In this document: in pieces, positions 62,009-64,000 of the stretch
How positions within the stretch are numbered: the first letter of the stretch is position 1
How the letters are laid out: each line of letters starts with the position of its first letter
From: Bacteroidales bacterium
Lineage (GTDB): Bacteria; Bacteroidota; Bacteroidia; Bacteroidales; GCA-2748055
Length of the DNA: 64,000 nt
Direction of reading: 5' to 3'
NCBI GenBank assembly: GCA_023138875.1
Contig: JAGLOO010000057.1
Span: forward strand, 26,392-90,391
The notes under the pieces: generated by a model
Database searches by the model: none
Told to the model about the DNA's origin: nothing
The model's input: the letters and a program-made list of their open reading frames with translations, nothing else
Made by a program: the position numbers and the translations under genes

Positions 62009-63745
62009 TTATTCAACGATGATTTTGGCCGTTTTCTCCCCCTTAATGGTGTTAACCTTCAGTATGTATAGTCCGGGCTTCAGATGGCCCAAATTCAGCC
62101 GAAATTCATTTGAGTTGACACTCTGCTCCACGGCAACCTTTCCAGTTAAATCCTGCAGAAGAATTCGATCGATTTGCTTATGGGATGATCGTATCCATAA
62201 ATGATCAGATGCAGGATTTGGGTAAATCTCAAATTTATTATCATTTGCATAATCTGGGATTCCAATTACAAAAATCTCAAATACATTTGATCTGGCAATG
62301 CTGTAATCTGTTGTAGACTTCTTGGTGGGCATACACTCACCATTTCTTGAAACAACGATCTGGTAGTACACCTTCCCCTCTGGAGGATTCAAATCGGAGT
62401 AAGAGGTCACATTGCTGGAAACCTCCTGGAATGCCTGCAATGAATCAGTATGTGTGCCCCTGTATATTTTGTAAGAAAGAAATGCAAAACCCTCATATTG
62501 GCTCCAGGTCAGGTTGTTTTCCCCACCTGTACCCAGGTTGGCCGATAGATGGACTGTGCTGTGAACCTGACTTAAATCTGATTCATTCCCACATGTGTCA
62601 GTAAAACTGATCTTATAAGAATGCGACAGTGATTCAGGCGAAGAAGAGGAATCAACATAAACACTGAATTCGTCCACGGCAAAGGTTTTAAGTTTAAGAA
62701 AGACCCCAGCCTGATTCGATTCACGGAATATATTATATGCTACAATGGTTTCATCCTGCAGCTTATTCCAGACGACCCGGTATTTTCCTGATGCTTCATC
62801 AAGCCCGACAATACAGATCTCAGGAGTTTGCAGGGGACCAACCACCTGAATGGCCAATGTATCTGAATTCGGTCCCGTGCAATCTCCCGATCCTGTTTCT
62901 GCATATAATAGAGCCTTACCGGCATAATCAGGATTCCATTGTATGGTTGCATTCCGTTCATCCATATCCACTACGCCTGCTTCTTCTGGTAATAAAACCC
63001 AGTTATAAGTATCAATAAGAGGGTCTTCTGGCAAGTAATAGTTCATTAATCCGGAACTCATGCATAGCTGGACCGGCCCCACAGGCAATCCTGCCTCCTC
63101 TGTATAGGGGTAAATGTCAAGATGAGCTTCTGTGGTGTCTTCCCCCCATTGATTCTTAAGTACACAATAGTACCAGCCCGTATCAGCCATCAACACAGAC
63201 TCAAGTTGTAACGAATTACCTGTTTCACCATCCAGCAGCTCATCCTGATGATACCACTGGTACAACACATCCAAAGGTTCATAGGCGGTCACTTCAAATG
63301 TGGCCCCTTCACCGTAACATAAGGTTAGGCTTTCAGGGGGACTGACCACATAAGGTTTGGATAGGATATACATGAACTCTTTCCTACCCAGTTTACCATA
63401 CTCCTCGTCAAAAACATCCATATAGTAAGTACCCGGACAGGTTCCCATGGAAATATTGAACGTCGCTGAAATTACCGTGTCACTGATCTTAAGGACCTGT
63501 TCTGCCCGTATTGTATCCACAATACAATCCGGGCACAATGACCAGTCAATATACTCGGAACGTGTAAGCCGGGCACCGAGTTGATCTCCACTTTCCCATC
63601 CAGGATCGAGGATCAATACTTCATTTGATTGTCCGGCAAAAATGGTATCACTTGAAAACAAATGGATGGGCGGATCCTCACCCATAACCGGGATTGCAAA
63701 AATGGTTAGTACCAGAGCAAAAAATAGATGTCTTAATGATTTCAT
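62009..63745 (-). CDS. Secreted multi-domain protein with type A sorting domain
   Basis: 578 residues from the ATG at 63745. After a signal peptide there are Ig-like or PKD-like beta domains (CYGEGATFEVTAYEP, YQWYHQDELLDGETG, WYYCVLKNQWGEDTTEAHL) and fibronectin-like parts (AYNIFRESNQAGVFLKL, SYKISFTDTCGNES). A type A type IX sorting domain ends it (FEIYPNPASDHLWIRS, ILLQDLTGKVAVEQ, LKPGLYILKVNT). Predicted surface protein, role unknown. Confidence 0.83.
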   Translation of the reverse strand: MKSLRHLFFALVLTIFAIPVMGEDPPIHLFSSDTIFAGQSNEVLILDPGWESGDQLGARLTRSEYIDWSLCPDCIVDTIRAEQVLKISDTVISATFNISMGTCPGTYYMDVFDEEYGKLGRKEFMYILSKPYVVSPPESLTLCYGEGATFEVTAYEPLDVLYQWYHQDELLDGETGNSLQLESVLMADTGWYYCVLKNQWGEDTTEAHLDIYPYTEEAGLPVGPVQLCMSSGLMNYYLPEDPLIDTYNWVLLPEEAGVVDMDERNATIQWNPDYAGKALLYAETGSGDCTGPNSDTLAIQVVGPLQTPEICIVGLDEASGKYRVVWNKLQDETIVAYNIFRESNQAGVFLKLKTFAVDEFSVYVDSSSSPESLSHSYKISFTDTCGNESDLSQVHSTVHLSANLGTGGENNLTWSQYEGFAFLSYKIYRGTHTDSLQAFQEVSSNVTSYSDLNPPEGKVYYQIVVSRNGECMPTKKSTTDYSIARSNVFEIFVIGIPDYANDNKFEIYPNPASDHLWIRSSHKQIDRILLQDLTGKVAVEQSVNSNEFRLNLGHLKPGLYILKVNTIKGEKTAKIIVE

Positions 63746-64000
63746 TTTCTTATAGTTGTTGGGTTGAATAATAATAAAGATAGGCAATTATAAGCTAGTT
63801 GGTCGAACATTTTTTCAAAATCAAGCAGGAAAACAAAGTTGACAACAATTGAAGAATATGCTGTATATTTATGCTAATGCCGCCATTGGCAGTAGAATAT
63901 CGTTAGTTTGCCGATAGACCAAACTCAACTGTAATGACAAGGAATTATTGTGATATTTATTTTAAAAAAAGCTCCATCTGCTGCGCCTAACTTTAGTAGA
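63746..64000. other. Intergenic end of the window with inverted repeats
   Basis: No gene is visible. An inverted repeat CTAATGCC-N6-GGCAGTAG (63874-63895, one mismatch per arm) is followed by a loose repeat AGTTTG...CAAACT near 63905. This may be control DNA for a gene beyond the window. Confidence 0.35.

Noticed and set aside
61871..62071. 66-codon plus-strand frame between arsR and the type A sorted protein
   Set aside because: It begins inside the ars operator and promoter and runs antisense into the neighbouring gene; no family features.

Overview
The window is chromosomal DNA from a member of the Bacteroidota, probably Bacteroidales or Marinilabiliales-like. The evidence is the Bacteroidota-type -7 promoter element TAnnTTTG found just upstream of many genes, type IX secretion proteins (PorP/SprF, type A and type B C-terminal sorting domains), a DUF2723 membrane protein, a lone SUI1-like factor, an epsilon subunit of F1 ATPase without its C-terminal hairpin, and a membrane-bound AraC regulator. 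No rRNA, tRNA, CRISPR array or transposase was seen. About 48 protein genes, two decayed genes and a set of promoters, operators and terminators are listed.

Layout. 1-16 kb is mainly housekeeping: proA (cut by the window edge), carA behind a TlpA-like thioredoxin gene, a polyprenyl synthase, a DUF2723 glycosyltransferase-like protein, a SUI1 factor, a large HExxH/propeller/beta-barrel protein, a TonB-like protein, and an atpD-atpC-hydrolase-GT9 operon. 16-32 kb holds a catalytically dead GH16-like protein, gamma-glutamyltransferase, a reductive-dehalogenase-like protein coupled to an SLC13/RCK transporter, a SpoIIE-type phosphatase, an AsmA-like protein coupled to an SNF2 helicase, and an ArfB-like rescue factor. 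32.3-35.1 kb is a compact unit: an Rrf2/NsrR-like regulator, a CuA-less cupredoxin subunit and a heme-copper oxidase subunit I whose CuB site appears altered. It reads as a nitric oxide reductase under NO control, with a palindrome on its promoter. 35-43.8 kb carries a GT2, a PorP/SprF-type B cargo-LamG operon, two Tat-exported sugar-enzyme homologues and a NapC-FGE-like fusion. 43.9-47.3 kb is a methyltransferase/hybrid kinase/response regulator operon with the gene order of the Ralstonia PhcB-PhcS-PhcR quorum-sensing locus. It is followed by a decayed TauE/SafE gene, a degenerate cyclase-like protein and a divergent acetyltransferase/beta-hexosaminidase pair.

54.4-61.9 kb has a GDCCVxC-protein gene, an AT-rich block (type A sorted propeller protein, membrane AraC, tandem FKBP lipoprotein, small monooxygenase), a vestigial copy of the GDCCVxC gene, and then an arsR-arsE-arsF-arsG-arsP cluster for organoarsenicals. 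That cluster carries two matching palindromic operators (TGTTCGT-N6-ACGAACA), one before arsR and one before arsP. The window ends with another type A sorted protein.

The systems most worth a second look are the NO-reductase-like unit with its operator, the Phc-like signalling operon, the double-operator organoarsenical cluster and the RdhA-like/SLC13 pair. All function calls come from reading motifs; no database search was run. Where the longest open frame begins at a TTG or GTG overlapping a promoter, the start was moved to the first sensible ATG.
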